This document shows, piece after piece, positions 1 to 7,813 of a stretch of DNA of 64,000 nucleotides (its first letter is position 1; every line of letters starts with the position of its first letter). A program made the translations under genes and the position numbers. The DNA is from Streptococcus chenjunshii (lineage in GTDB: Bacteria; Bacillota; Bacilli; Lactobacillales; Streptococcaceae), in contig NZ_CP031733.1 of NCBI RefSeq assembly GCF_003086355.1, positions 310,001 to 374,000 of the forward strand, given 5' to 3'. Under the pieces are notes generated by a model. That model saw only the letters and a program-made list of their open reading frames with translations, made no database searches and was not told the origin of the DNA.

Positions 1-158
1 CAGACAAGGATTTACAGCTGTAAAAATGTATTGCTGTACAGTAAATTAGGCTGTCCCAGACTCTTGCGAGCAGCCAGCAGCAAAAAGCAGACAGAAAGGA
101 CTGAAGAAAAAGGGAGTCTGCAGCGATTCAGATTTATTTTTCTTTAATACGGTAATAG

Positions 159-1538
159 ATGATGACAAAAAAACACAAACTTTGGGGAGGCCGCTTCGAA
201 GCCGGTCTTGAAGACTGGGTTGAAGAATTTGGGGCTTCGATTTCGTTTGATCAAAAAATGGCTAAATACGATATTCAAGGTTCGCTGGCTCATGTCACTA
301 TGCTAGGTGAGACTGGAATTATTACAGCTGAAGAGGCCGCAGCAATCAAGGCAGGGCTTGAAAAACTGCTGGAGCAGTATGAAGCTGGTCAGCTGGTGTT
401 TACAGTGGATAATGAGGATATCCACATGAATATCGAGACCCTGCTGACAGCTGAGATTGGCCCTGTAGCCGGAAAACTCCATACAGCCCGTTCGCGGAAT
501 GATCAGGTGGCTACAGATATGCATTTATATTTGAAGGCTAAATTAAAAGAAGTGCTTGAAAAATTGGATCATTTGTGTTCGGTGCTGGTTAACCTTGCGG
601 ATAAGCATACTTATACCATTATGCCGGGCTATACCCATCTGCAGCATGCTCAGCCGGTTTCCTTCGGCCATCATTTGCTGGCTTACTATAACATGTTTGC
701 AAGAGACCGTGAACGTTTTGCTTTCAATTTGGAGCATACCGATATCTCACCGCTGGGAGCGGCTGCCCTTGCCGGAACGACTTTTCCTATAGACCGTGAA
801 CGGACCTCTGATTTGCTGGGCTTCGCAAAACCTTACAGCAATTCGCTCGATGCAGTATCGGATCGTGATTTCATTTTAGAATTCTTGGCCAACGCCAGTA
901 TTTTGATGATGCATATGAGCCGTATCTGTGAAGAGGTCATTAACTGGTGCTCGAAAGAATTCAGTTTTATCAGTCTGTCAGACACTTTCTCAACAGGTTC
1001 TTCAATCATGCCGCAGAAAAAGAACCCCGATATGGCAGAGTTAATTCGCGGGAAGTCAGGACGGGTTTATGGGAACCTTCTGGGCCTTCTGACTGTCATG
1101 AAATCTCTGCCTCTGGCTTATAATAAAGATTTACAGGAAGATAAAGAAGGGATGTTTGATACGGCTGAAACCGTCACTGTTGCTCTTGATATCCTAGCAG
1201 GTATGCTTGATACAATGACAGTCCATGAACAGGTCATGTCTCAGGCGACAGAACAGGATTTTTCCAATGCGACTGAGCTGGCCGACTATTTGGCTGACAA
1301 AGGCCTGCCTTTCCGTGAAGCGCATGCTGTTGTCGGTAAATTAGTGTTAGAGTGCACCAAGGCCGGCTGTTATCTGCAGGATGTTCCCTTAGAGCGCTAT
1401 CAAGAAATTTCTGATTTGATTGAAGAAGATATTTATGATACTCTCCGTTCCCATACGGCTGTGGAGAGGCGGCAGTCACTGGGCGGAACAGGATTTGATC
1501 AAGTTAAACAGCAGATCCAACAGGCCAGAAAAAAATAA
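159..1538 (+). CDS. argH: Argininosuccinate lyase
   Basis: This enzyme splits argininosuccinate into arginine and fumarate, the last step of arginine synthesis, in the cytoplasm. The 459-residue length is normal for the family. The fumarase/aspartase signature [12 protein letters not shown] is present in the C-terminal half, and the N-terminus KLWGGRF and the stretch [12 protein letters not shown] are typical of ArgH. The start is a double ATG (159 and 162), and no strong Shine-Dalgarno stands directly before it. In streptococci argH usually follows argG, which would lie to the left of this window. A terminator follows immediately. Assignment is very secure. Confidence 0.97.
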   Translation: MMTKKHKLWGGRFEAGLEDWVEEFGASISFDQKMAKYDIQGSLAHVTMLGETGIITAEEAAAIKAGLEKLLEQYEAGQLVFTVDNEDIHMNIETLLTAEIGPVAGKLHTARSRNDQVATDMHLYLKAKLKEVLEKLDHLCSVLVNLADKHTYTIMPGYTHLQHAQPVSFGHHLLAYYNMFARDRERFAFNLEHTDISPLGAAALAGTTFPIDRERTSDLLGFAKPYSNSLDAVSDRDFILEFLANASILMMHMSRICEEVINWCSKEFSFISLSDTFSTGSSIMPQKKNPDMAELIRGKSGRVYGNLLGLLTVMKSLPLAYNKDLQEDKEGMFDTAETVTVALDILAGMLDTMTVHEQVMSQATEQDFSNATELADYLADKGLPFREAHAVVGKLVLECTKAGCYLQDVPLERYQEISDLIEEDIYDTLRSHTAVERRQSLGGTGFDQVKQQIQQARKK

Positions 1539-1550
1539 AATAAATATTGA

Positions 1551-1586
1551 GAAAAGCCAAAACTTCAAGGGGTTGAGGCTTTTTTC
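1551..1586 (+). terminator. Terminator of argH
   Basis: Stem AAAAGCC (1552-1558) pairs with GGCTTTT (1577-1583) and continues into a T run. The -35 box of the rnpA promoter lies inside the right half of this hairpin. Confidence 0.7.
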
Positions 1587-1602
1587 TATTTTGTGGTATA
1601 AT
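1573..1602 (+). promoter_or_regulatory. rnpA promoter with extended -10
   Basis: TTGAGG (1573-1578), an 18-bp spacer, then TGGTATAAT with the -10 at 1597-1602. The -35 shares bases with the argH terminator stem, so the two signals are nested. Confidence 0.7.
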
Positions 1603-1632
1603 GGTACTAATTTAGATATTTGGAGTTGTGTT

Positions 1633-1992
1633 TTGAAGAAAACCTATCGTGTCAAGAGTGACAAAGATTTCCAAGCCATTTTTGACCATGGCCAAAATGC
1701 TGCTAACCGAAAATTTGTTGTTTACCGTTTGGCTAAGCAGCAGCCACATTATCGGGTCGGCATTTCTGTTGGCAAGAAAATCGGCAATGCTGTTACCCGC
1801 AATGCTGTTAAACGTAAAATTCGCCATGTTTTAATGGAGTTTGATAAAAATCTGGCTGCTGATGATTTTATCATCATTGCCAGAAAAGGAACCGAGTGTT
1901 TAGATTATCACGAAATTAAAAAAAATTTACGGCATGTTCTTAAACTCGCCAAATTATATCAGGAAGGTTTAGATAGTGAAAAGAAAAATTAA
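1633..1992 (+). CDS. rnpA: Ribonuclease P protein component
   Basis: This is the protein subunit of RNase P, which supports the RNA subunit in maturing tRNA 5' ends. The 119 residues carry the family signature [15 protein letters not shown] and the [11 protein letters not shown] motif. The start is chosen as TTG at 1633, giving the N-terminus (M)[20 protein letters not shown] at 1622-1625 stands 7 bases ahead, and the open frame upstream is only the shadow of the argH end. It overlaps yidC by 17 bases, the usual rnpA-yidC arrangement, so the pair is probably translated together. Confidence 0.95.
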   Translation: MKKTYRVKSDKDFQAIFDHGQNAANRKFVVYRLAKQQPHYRVGISVGKKIGNAVTRNAVKRKIRHVLMEFDKNLAADDFIIIARKGTECLDYHEIKKNLRHVLKLAKLYQEGLDSEKKN

Positions 1993-2791
1993 GTTATCGG
2001 GGGTAGCAGGAGCTGCTCTGTTGCTGCTGTCTGCCTGCAGCCGCAGTGAAGTCAGCGCTTCGTCGGGCAATGGCTGGGATCAGCTTGTTTATTTTTTTGC
2101 CAAAGCCATCGAGTGGCTGTCATTTGGAGGGTCAGTAGGTCTGGGGATTGTTCTCTTTACCATTGTTATCCGTGCCTTGCTCATGCCTCTGTATAATATG
2201 CAGATTAAGTCTGGGCAAAAAATGCAGGATCTGCAGCCAGAGCTGAAAGCCTTGCAGGCTCAGTATCCCGGAAAGGATAGCGGCAGCCGGATGAAACTGG
2301 CCGAAGAAAGTCAGGCTCTTTATAAGAAATACGGGGTCAACCCTCATGCCAGCTTTATTCCGCTGGCGATTCAAATGCCGGTTATGATTGCTCTTTATCA
2401 GGCTTTGACGCGTGTTGCTTTTCTGCGCACCGGCAGGTTCCTGTGGGTAGAGCTGTCCCAGCCGGATCCCTATTTTATCCTTGCTGTTCTTGCTGCTGTC
2501 TTTACTTTTCTGTCATCTTGGCTGACTAACAAAGCAGCTAAAGAAAAGAATTTTGCGATGACCATCATGACCTACCTGCTGCCGGCTTTGATTTTCTTTA
2601 TGGGCTTCCGTCTGGCCAGCGGGGTGGTTCTCTACTGGACAGTTTCCAATGCTTTTCAGGTTGTCCAAATTCTCCTGCTCAACAACCCCTTTAAAATTAT
2701 TGCAGAAAGGCAGCGGGCTGAGCGGGAAGCTAAAGAACGGCAGGCGAGAATCCGCCGGGCTAAGAAAAAAGCAAAAAAACAAAGAAAATAA
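1976..2791 (+). CDS. yidC: Membrane protein insertase YidC1 (SpoIIIJ/OxaA)
   Basis: This insertase places proteins in the cytoplasmic membrane, alone or with Sec/SRP. It has a lipoprotein signal with lipobox LSAC, so Cys21 would be lipidated. The YidC/Oxa1 core follows with the conserved membrane arginine at about residue 66 (IVIRALLMP), about five membrane segments, and a very basic C-terminal tail ([12 protein letters not shown]) expected to touch ribosomes. Length 271 is normal for Gram-positive YidC. It starts at GTG 1976 with AGGAAGG 8 bases upstream, inside the end of rnpA. Streptococci usually have a second paralogue (YidC2) elsewhere; linkage to rnpA and jag marks this as YidC1. Confidence 0.95.
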   Translation: MKRKIKLSGVAGAALLLLSACSRSEVSASSGNGWDQLVYFFAKAIEWLSFGGSVGLGIVLFTIVIRALLMPLYNMQIKSGQKMQDLQPELKALQAQYPGKDSGSRMKLAEESQALYKKYGVNPHASFIPLAIQMPVMIALYQALTRVAFLRTGRFLWVELSQPDPYFILAVLAAVFTFLSSWLTNKAAKEKNFAMTIMTYLLPALIFFMGFRLASGVVLYWTVSNAFQVVQILLLNNPFKIIAERQRAEREAKERQARIRRAKKKAKKQRK

Positions 2792-2794
2792 ACT

Positions 2795-3062
2795 GAACAC
2801 GGCCTAAAATCCTAGTGAAAAAAAGACGCAATCGTAGGAAGCCGCAGGCTGACATACGAGTGTGGCTGCTTCTGTGAGTATGCCTGCCATCGTGATGCAA
2901 GCATCTTGTTAAACTACCCTAGCCGTAGCTGACTGAAGGCTTTGTCGTCTTGACAGCCGACATCACCCTTCTAGTCATCTTGGCAGGGGTGCGCAGACGA
3001 AATCATAGATTTCTGGCTTACCGCCATTTTCATACGGATTTTTAAACGGTCTTTGTATCTTA
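2795..3062 (+). repeat. BOX-like structured repeat, unit 1 of 3 before jag
   Basis: A long copy (about 268 bp). The left end is GAACACGGCCTAAAATCC, and the right end CATACGGATTTTTAAACGGTC runs into TTTGTATCTTA. It contains the internal module with GACGCAATCGTAGGAAG and the module with GAAATCATAGATTTC. The left and right ends pair (AAAATCC with GGATTTTT, GTGAAAA with TTTTCAT). It lies between yidC and jag with no gene inside. Confidence 0.85.
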
Positions 3063-3070
3063 ATGGAATT

Positions 3071-3180
3071 GAACACGGCCTAAACGCTGTGAGAAAAAGA
3101 TCGTCCTCCCTTGAGTCTTTAGTGACTCAGCGGTCGGACGCCTATTTTCTCTTTGCGTTCTTAACGGCCTTTGTATCTTA
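3071..3180 (+). repeat. BOX-like structured repeat, unit 2 of 3 before jag
   Basis: A short copy of the second end subtype. The left end is GGCCTAAACGCTGTGAGAAAA and the right end TTTTCTCTTTGCGTTCTTAA then CGGCCTTTGTATCTTA. The inner hairpin is TGAGTC-TTTAG-TGACTCA. It is joined head to tail to unit 1 by 8 bases. Confidence 0.85.
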
Positions 3181-3188
3181 TTGGAATT

Positions 3189-3294
3189 GAACACGGCCTA
3201 AAATCCTAGTGAAAAAGATGCCTGTCATCGTGATGCAAGCATCACTTGTCAGTCCCTATTTTCATACGGATTTTTAAACGGCCTTTGTATCTTA
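3189..3294 (+). repeat. BOX-like structured repeat, unit 3 of 3 before jag
   Basis: A short copy with AATCC/GGATT-type ends. Its right end TGTATCTTA stops a few bases before AAAGGAG, the Shine-Dalgarno of jag. The three units together fill the yidC-jag gap (2792-3311); nothing else is visible there. Confidence 0.85.
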
Positions 3295-3311
3295 TTTAAA
3301 GGAGATTTACC

Positions 3312-4304
3312 ATGGTGATTTTCACAGGTTCTACTGTTGAAGAAGCTATTGAAAAAGGGCTGGAGGAATTGCAGATTTCGCGTCTGAAAGCCCATATCAA
3401 AGTGATTGCGCGTGAAAAGAAAGGTTTCTTAGGTTTTGGGAAACGGCCGGCTCAGGTTGATGTTGAAGGCATTACAGAAGCTACAGCCCACAAGGCTGAC
3501 CAAAAAGCGGTTAAAGGAGTCCCGGAAGCAGTCAATCGGCAAAATGCGCCTGTATCTTCTAAACGTGAAGATGCTCTTGAATTGGCTAAAGCCAGCCATA
3601 TATTGAAAGAGAAAGAAAAGGGCGGACAGCCTGAGAACAGTGCGCTTAAAGAAGCCGTTTTTGATACTAGGAAGACGCCACAGACTATTTTAAAAGAAGT
3701 TCAGACTGCTGAATCTGCAGCCTCCAATACAGAAAAATCGTCCGGTAAAAACGGTCAGGCAGGAAACGGCTTGCCTGAGACCGTGCAAAAAGACAGTGAT
3801 TTTGCGGCTTTTGTAGCTGCCGAATTTCAAATAGATGCTCAAAATGATGATATTGAGCAGGCAACTGCCGGTGTCAGAGATTATGTCAAAAAAGTTATCT
3901 ATGAAATGGATATTGATGCAACGATTGAGCCCAGTCATACAAGCCGCCAAATCAATCTGCAGATTGAAACACCGGAGGCGGGCCGGGTTATCGGCTACCA
4001 CGGGAAAGTTTTGAAGTCCCTGCAGCTTTTGGCGCAAAATTTCTTGTATGACCGTTATTCGAAAAATTTCATTGTGTCGCTGAATGTGCACGACTATGTT
4101 GAACACCGGACAGAGACACTGATTGATTTTACCCAGAAAGTTGCAAGACGGGTGCTGGACTCGGGACGCAGCTATACCATGGATCCGATGAGCAACAGCG
4201 AACGGAAAATTGTTCATAAAACCATCACTAAGATTGAAGGTGTGGAAAGTTATTCAGAAGGCAATGACCCCAACCGCTATGTTGTGGTTGCTTATAAAAG
4301 GTAA
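3312..4304 (+). CDS. jag: RNA-binding protein Jag/KhpB (SpoIIIJ-associated)
   Basis: In streptococci this protein (also called KhpB/EloR) binds RNA and influences cell elongation. The N-terminal Jag domain (about 1-52, with GFLGFGKRPAQV) is followed by a long, low-complexity charged linker (about 55-180). A KH domain follows with the GYHGK loop (about 190-255), then a C-terminal R3H domain with SNSERKIVHKTITK. The length of 330 residues matches streptococcal homologues. Start ATG 3312 follows AAAGGAG. It sits downstream of yidC as usual, but the two are separated here by 520 bases of structured repeats, so its leader probably differs from that in relatives. Confidence 0.95.
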   Translation: MVIFTGSTVEEAIEKGLEELQISRLKAHIKVIAREKKGFLGFGKRPAQVDVEGITEATAHKADQKAVKGVPEAVNRQNAPVSSKREDALELAKASHILKEKEKGGQPENSALKEAVFDTRKTPQTILKEVQTAESAASNTEKSSGKNGQAGNGLPETVQKDSDFAAFVAAEFQIDAQNDDIEQATAGVRDYVKKVIYEMDIDATIEPSHTSRQINLQIETPEAGRVIGYHGKVLKSLQLLAQNFLYDRYSKNFIVSLNVHDYVEHRTETLIDFTQKVARRVLDSGRSYTMDPMSNSERKIVHKTITKIEGVESYSEGNDPNRYVVVAYKR

Positions 4305-4310
4305 GGAAAA

Positions 4311-4348
4311 CACTCGTCAGGCAGAATGCAGCTTGATGGGTGCTTTTT
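4311..4348 (+). terminator. Terminator of jag
   Basis: CACTCGTC pairs with GATGGGTG (with G-U pairs), and an inner GCA-GAA-TGC hairpin is followed by seven T. Confidence 0.6.
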
Positions 4349-4442
4349 TTAACTGTTTTATAAGATATGGTAAGTTTGCTTTTATATTATGGTAAAAATC
4401 CTTCTGTCTCAATTTTGGAGCTTAAATCGCAGGCACAATTGT

Positions 4443-4471
4443 TTGAAAACGAATACTGTTTATGTTATCCT
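4443..4471 (+). promoter_or_regulatory. Promoter of DUF1310 cassette 1
   Basis: TTGAAA (4443-4448), 17-bp spacer, extended -10 TGTTATCCT (-10 at 4466-4471). It is part of a leader of about 83 bp that is nearly identical in front of all three DUF1310 genes. Confidence 0.75.
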
Positions 4472-4525
4472 AACAGTTAATTAAAAGGTAATTGGTTGTT
4501 AAGAGCACATAAAAGGGGGACGGTG

Positions 4526-4930
4526 ATGATGTCTAAACGGCTTAAAATCTGGCTGGTGCTTTTACTGGTCGGTGCAGGTATCACGGCAGGAGGAGCAGGT
4601 TATATGAAATATCAGGAGCACAAGGAGCGAGAAGCTATGCTGGAGATTGTTAAGAGTGAAGAAGTGAAAAGTCTCTGTGAAGAAGCTATAAAAAATATTG
4701 ATGAGAACTCCTTTACGACTGAAGGCCTTATTCAGTCTTATCAAATTGATTATGACAGCATCTCACATAATCCAATGGGAGGGATTGATTTTGATTTGAT
4801 TATTAATAATGATAAAAAAATACGATTAGACATGGGAATTGATAAAAATCCTGAAACAGGAGAATTAGAAAATTTATCAGGCAGTCAGTCAGCTGAGTTA
4901 GCAGATTTGTTAAAGGAGAAAAATGAGTAA
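4526..4930 (+). CDS. DUF1310-type membrane-anchored protein, paralogue 1 (candidate lipase immunity)
   Basis: This 134-residue protein has a basic N-terminus (SKRLKIW), one membrane segment (about residues 7-28) and a short extracytoplasmic domain with the core IDYDSISHNPMGG seen in the DUF1310 family. The first 50 or so residues are almost identical in the two following paralogues, while the outer domain has diverged. The start is one of two adjacent ATG codons (4526, 4529) after AAAGGGGG. DUF1310 has no proven function that I know. The position before a lipase gene start suggests an immunity or inhibitor role against a secreted lipase; that is inference. Confidence 0.75.
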   Translation: MMSKRLKIWLVLLLVGAGITAGGAGYMKYQEHKEREAMLEIVKSEEVKSLCEEAIKNIDENSFTTEGLIQSYQIDYDSISHNPMGGIDFDLIINNDKKIRLDMGIDKNPETGELENLSGSQSAELADLLKEKNE

Positions 4931-4967
4931 TAGTTATACAGATAAAGAGAAAGTTGATATTGCTTGA
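4923..4967 (+). pseudogene. 14-codon stub of the lipase gene (cassette 1)
   Basis: ATG at 4923 overlaps the stop of paralogue 1 (ATGAGTAA). It opens a frame reading MSNSYTDKEKVDIA then TGA. This matches the start of the full lipase at 6120 (METITDKERVAIA). The frame then runs straight into the leader of the next cassette at 4964. It looks like the leftover of a lipase gene replaced or deleted by recombination. Confidence 0.65.
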
Positions 4968-4992
4968 AAACGAATACTATTTGTGTTATCCT
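4964..4992 (+). promoter_or_regulatory. Promoter of DUF1310 cassette 2
   Basis: TTGAAA (4964-4969), 17-bp spacer, extended -10 TGTTATCCT (-10 at 4987-4992). It is a near-identical copy of the cassette 1 leader. Confidence 0.75.
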
Positions 4993-5046
4993 AACAGTTA
5001 ATTAAAAGGTAATTGGTTGTTAAGAGCACATAAAAAGGGGGCGGTG

Positions 5047-5448
5047 ATGATGTTTAAGCGGCTTAAAATCTGGCTGGTGCTTTTACTGGTCGGTGCAGGC
5101 ATCACAGCAGGAGGAGCAGGTTATATGAAGTATCAGGAGCACAAGGAGCGAGAAGTCATGCTGGAGATTGTTAAGAGTGAGGAAGCGAGAGAAGTGTTTG
5201 AAAAACGAATTAAATACTTAGATGAAAAAGCTTTAACTGATGAAGGTATTATAAGAACATATAAGATTGATTATGATTCTGTGCGACGTAATCCAATGGG
5301 AGGTATAATAGTAACGGTTTATATAAATAATGATAAAAATTTATATATTCGTTACGATCTAGACAAAGACCCTTCAAAAAATACTTATTCAGCATCAGGA
5401 GGATATTCAGCATCACTAAAACGACTGCTTTCAGAAGGGAAAGAATAG
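5047..5448 (+). CDS. DUF1310-type membrane-anchored protein, paralogue 2 (candidate lipase immunity)
   Basis: This 133-residue protein is built like its neighbours: KRLKIW, one membrane segment (about 7-28), the shared KYQEHKERE linker, and an outer domain with IDYDSVRRNPMGG. The N-terminal coding half is nearly identical to paralogues 1 and 3 at DNA level. The C-terminal half is different and AT-richer, as if the specificity part had diversified. The start is one of two adjacent ATG codons after a G-rich Shine-Dalgarno. A 53-codon lipase stub follows after 2 bases. Confidence 0.75.
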   Translation: MMFKRLKIWLVLLLVGAGITAGGAGYMKYQEHKEREVMLEIVKSEEAREVFEKRIKYLDEKALTDEGIIRTYKIDYDSVRRNPMGGIIVTVYINNDKNLYIRYDLDKDPSKNTYSASGGYSASLKRLLSEGKE

Positions 5449-5450
5449 AC

Positions 5451-5612
5451 ATGGGGAAACAGTATAACGATCAAGATAGACAAAAAATAGCAAAATTAGA
5501 ATATGATGACTTACAAGTAGGAGATCCTGCTATTATTAATGATACAGAGATTATTGGTGAAGTCGCCTCTATCCAAGACGGGACGGACAGCGGTTCTGGG
5601 GAGCAGGTTTAA
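5451..5612 (+). pseudogene. 53-codon stub of the lipase gene (cassette 2)
   Basis: An intact start and 53 codons run to TAA at 5610-5612. The end of the stub, ASIQDGTDSGSGEQV, matches residues 43-56 of the full lipase (SSIQDGTDSGSGEQV), and the DNA there is almost identical (about 5563-5609 against 6240-6286). After GEQV homology stops, and the leader of cassette 3 follows within about 20 bases. The N-terminal 35 residues differ from the full lipase, so the stub comes from a related but distinct toxin gene. Confidence 0.75.
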
Positions 5613-5630
5613 AAAAATAGACATCATTGT

Positions 5631-5659
5631 TTGAAAACGAATATTATTTATGTTATCCT
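5631..5659 (+). promoter_or_regulatory. Promoter of DUF1310 cassette 3 (lipase operon)
   Basis: TTGAAA (5631-5636), 17-bp spacer, extended -10 TGTTATCCT (-10 at 5654-5659). It is the third copy of the shared leader and would drive paralogue 3, the lipase and the two helper genes. Confidence 0.75.
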
Positions 5660-5712
5660 AACAGCTCATTAAAAGGTAATTGGTTGTTAAGAGCACATAA
5701 AAGGGGGCGGTG

Positions 5713-6114
5713 ATGATGACCAAACGGCTCAAAATCTGGCTGGTGCTTTTGCTGGTCGGTGCAGGTATCACAGCAGGAGGAGCAGGTTATATGAAATATC
5801 AGGAGCACAAGGAGAGAGAAGCTATGCTGGAGATTGTTAAGAGTGAGGAAGCGAAGGAAATATTTGAAAATTGGATTTACAAAGAGGACCCAAATGCTTT
5901 CACAGATGAAGGAATCATTAGAAATTATCAGATTGACTACGATAGTATAGAGAAATCACCTATGGGAGGATTATTTGTAACTTTAATCATTAATAATAAA
6001 CCCGAGCTAGATATTACCTGCACTATTAATAAAAATAAAGGTAAACTAGAAAGTAACAGTAGTACTGTTTCACCTGAATTGACTAAGCTAATTGAAGTTG
6101 AAGGGGGGCAGTAA
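5713..6114 (+). CDS. DUF1310-type membrane-anchored protein, paralogue 3 (candidate cognate immunity)
   Basis: This 133-residue protein has the same N-terminal anchor as paralogues 1 and 2 and an outer domain with IDYDSIEKSPMGG. It ends 5 bases before the full-length lipase gene, so if these proteins neutralise lipases this is the likely cognate partner. Its N-terminus is positively charged (TKRLKIW) and should stay inside. The variable domain would then be outside the membrane, where a secreted lipase would act. A GTG at 5710 is also in frame, but ATG 5713 matches the paralogues. Confidence 0.75.
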   Translation: MMTKRLKIWLVLLLVGAGITAGGAGYMKYQEHKEREAMLEIVKSEEAKEIFENWIYKEDPNAFTDEGIIRNYQIDYDSIEKSPMGGLFVTLIINNKPELDITCTINKNKGKLESNSSTVSPELTKLIEVEGGQ

Positions 6115-6119
6115 GGGAC

Positions 6120-7427
6120 ATGGAAACAATAACAGACAAAGAACGTGTTGCTATTGCAAATGAAGAATATAATAATAAACTAGAGGAAAACCGTATTGTT
6201 CAAGTTCAAGTTGATGGGAAAAAATTGATTATCGGCAAGGTGTCCTCTATCCAAGACGGGACGGACAGCGGTTCTGGGGAACAGGTTTATGTAATTACGC
6301 CCAATGGGACAGCTGATAATCCTGAAAGTGTTCAGGAGGTGACGGTGCTCTTTCGGGGCTCGACCAGTTTCTTCAAGGGAGAGGACTGGGTGACCGACTG
6401 GGTCAAAAATGATATTCCCATGGCTGCGCGGATTTTCGCAGGTCCTGAGACCAGCTACCCCTATACGGAGATGGATGAGGGACGCGGAACTGAGCAGCTG
6501 AAAGTATCCGCTCAGGCTCTGAAAGACATTTTAAAAACCTACCCTAATGCCCAATTTAATATCTATGCCCACTCTCTGGGGTCCATGGATGCCCAGTATG
6601 CCATGGCGGACTTGAAAGGCGATGATGTTCTGCGTATTAAAGGCGCCTGGATTTATAACGGTCCCAATACTTACAGTACCATGAGCCGCCGTCAGCAAAA
6701 GCAAGTCGACCGGATAAAAGGCCGAATCTATAATTATATTGACCATAAAGACTTTATCGGTCTGGGTTATGCGGCTGAAGGGAGTGAGGAAGCTGTCGGT
6801 ATTGTCGGCCATGTCTACAGCCGAGAAGTCACAGACAAGGGCTGGGTAGGCAATATCACGGAGCAGCACATGTGGGGCGGCTACCGTTATGATGAAAAGG
6901 GTAACCTGCTTTTAGAAACTGATACCTTATCGACTTACCACAAGGATTTGTATACTTATACCCTTAAAGAGTTAAAAGAGAGTTTGGAGCTCCTGCAGAC
7001 CCATAAAAAGGCCTTAAGTCAGGGCGGTTATTCGGAGCACGAGCAGATTTATTTAGACAGTGAGCAGGCTTTGGCAATAGGGGCAGCTATAGCTGCCGCA
7101 GCTCAAAGCGGTGCGGAGGAACTGGAGCAGCTTCAGAGCAATGCGGCCGCTGACCTGCAGTCAGCCTATAATACGGCTTTAGCAGGTGCCGCTTTGGGCA
7201 AGAGTCTGAGTGGTGATGAGATTGAGGCCATTTTAGCTGAGGAAGGAGCCGGTCGGACAGATATTGTGGACAAACCTGCAGAAGAGCTGCTGGACAAGGT
7301 CAGTCAGGCTCAGACCATAGCCGGTACACTGACGGAAAAAGAGGGCGAGATTGAGCAGGGTGTTGCTGCACTTTTAGAAGCAGATACAAATCTAGCAAAG
7401 GAGTTTAGTCAATGGCGGCAGATGTAA
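6120..7427 (+). CDS. Lipase-family protein with helical C-terminal domain (candidate T7SS effector)
   Basis: Residues about 40-280 look like an alpha/beta-hydrolase lipase of the DUF2974/class-3 kind. TVLFRGS is an oxyanion-loop-like strand, the nucleophile elbow AHSLGS has Ser152, YIDHKDFIG has a likely catalytic Asp209 or Asp211, and EQHMWGGYRYD has a likely His250. There is no signal peptide. Residues about 280-435 are predicted helical, rich in Ala, Glu and Gln, with no membrane segment. A lipase domain followed by a helical targeting domain and small helical partner genes is the arrangement described for the staphylococcal type VII lipase TslA. No T7SS genes lie in the window, so secretion is inferred. 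It overlaps the next gene by 16 bases. Confidence 0.75.
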   Translation: METITDKERVAIANEEYNNKLEENRIVQVQVDGKKLIIGKVSSIQDGTDSGSGEQVYVITPNGTADNPESVQEVTVLFRGSTSFFKGEDWVTDWVKNDIPMAARIFAGPETSYPYTEMDEGRGTEQLKVSAQALKDILKTYPNAQFNIYAHSLGSMDAQYAMADLKGDDVLRIKGAWIYNGPNTYSTMSRRQQKQVDRIKGRIYNYIDHKDFIGLGYAAEGSEEAVGIVGHVYSREVTDKGWVGNITEQHMWGGYRYDEKGNLLLETDTLSTYHKDLYTYTLKELKESLELLQTHKKALSQGGYSEHEQIYLDSEQALAIGAAIAAAAQSGAEELEQLQSNAAADLQSAYNTALAGAALGKSLSGDEIEAILAEEGAGRTDIVDKPAEELLDKVSQAQTIAGTLTEKEGEIEQGVAALLEADTNLAKEFSQWRQM

Positions 7428-7813
7428 AAAGTGTTTATGATCAGTGGCAGGCTAAAAAGAAAGCCTATGCTGCCTATCAGGAGAGCTACAGCCAGAAGCG
7501 CTTGCAGCTGGATAATGAGGGGAATGAGCTGGCCTCGGCTTATCAGTCAGCGTCGGAACGGATTGATGAGATGACGGAAGAGGGACAGTCCTTGCTTAAA
7601 CGCCTGTCGTTACAATTTGGACAGGGGGCGGTTTGGAACCCTTACACAGTGGTTTTAGCTAATCATCAAGAGCGTTTGAGGAAGGCTTATCAATCTGATC
7701 TCAGGGACTGGGAGGAACGGTCGGAGGAGCTGACTGCTGCCTATCATAAAGATTGTGATCGTTATGAGAAAGCTATCGCCAAGCTGCGGGAGGCATACCT
7801 GAATGGGGAATAA
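7412..7813 (+). CDS. Small helical protein, candidate lipase helper 1
   Basis: This 133-residue, Gln/Glu/Lys-rich protein is almost entirely helical by composition. It has two long helices around a centre reading FGQGAVWNPYT and no signal peptide or membrane segment. It overlaps the lipase end by 16 bases and the next gene by 11, so the three are translated together. LXG-type and TslA-type T7SS effectors are usually encoded with one or two such small helical partners that bind the targeting domain. I cannot assign a named family with certainty. Confidence 0.6.
   Translation: MAADVKSVYDQWQAKKKAYAAYQESYSQKRLQLDNEGNELASAYQSASERIDEMTEEGQSLLKRLSLQFGQGAVWNPYTVVLANHQERLRKAYQSDLRDWEERSEELTAAYHKDCDRYEKAIAKLREAYLNGE

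Noticed and set aside
3290-3294. TATCTT at repeat right ends as a -10 promoter element
   Set aside because: No consistent -35 lies 16-18 bases upstream, and transcription would begin inside the ribosome site.
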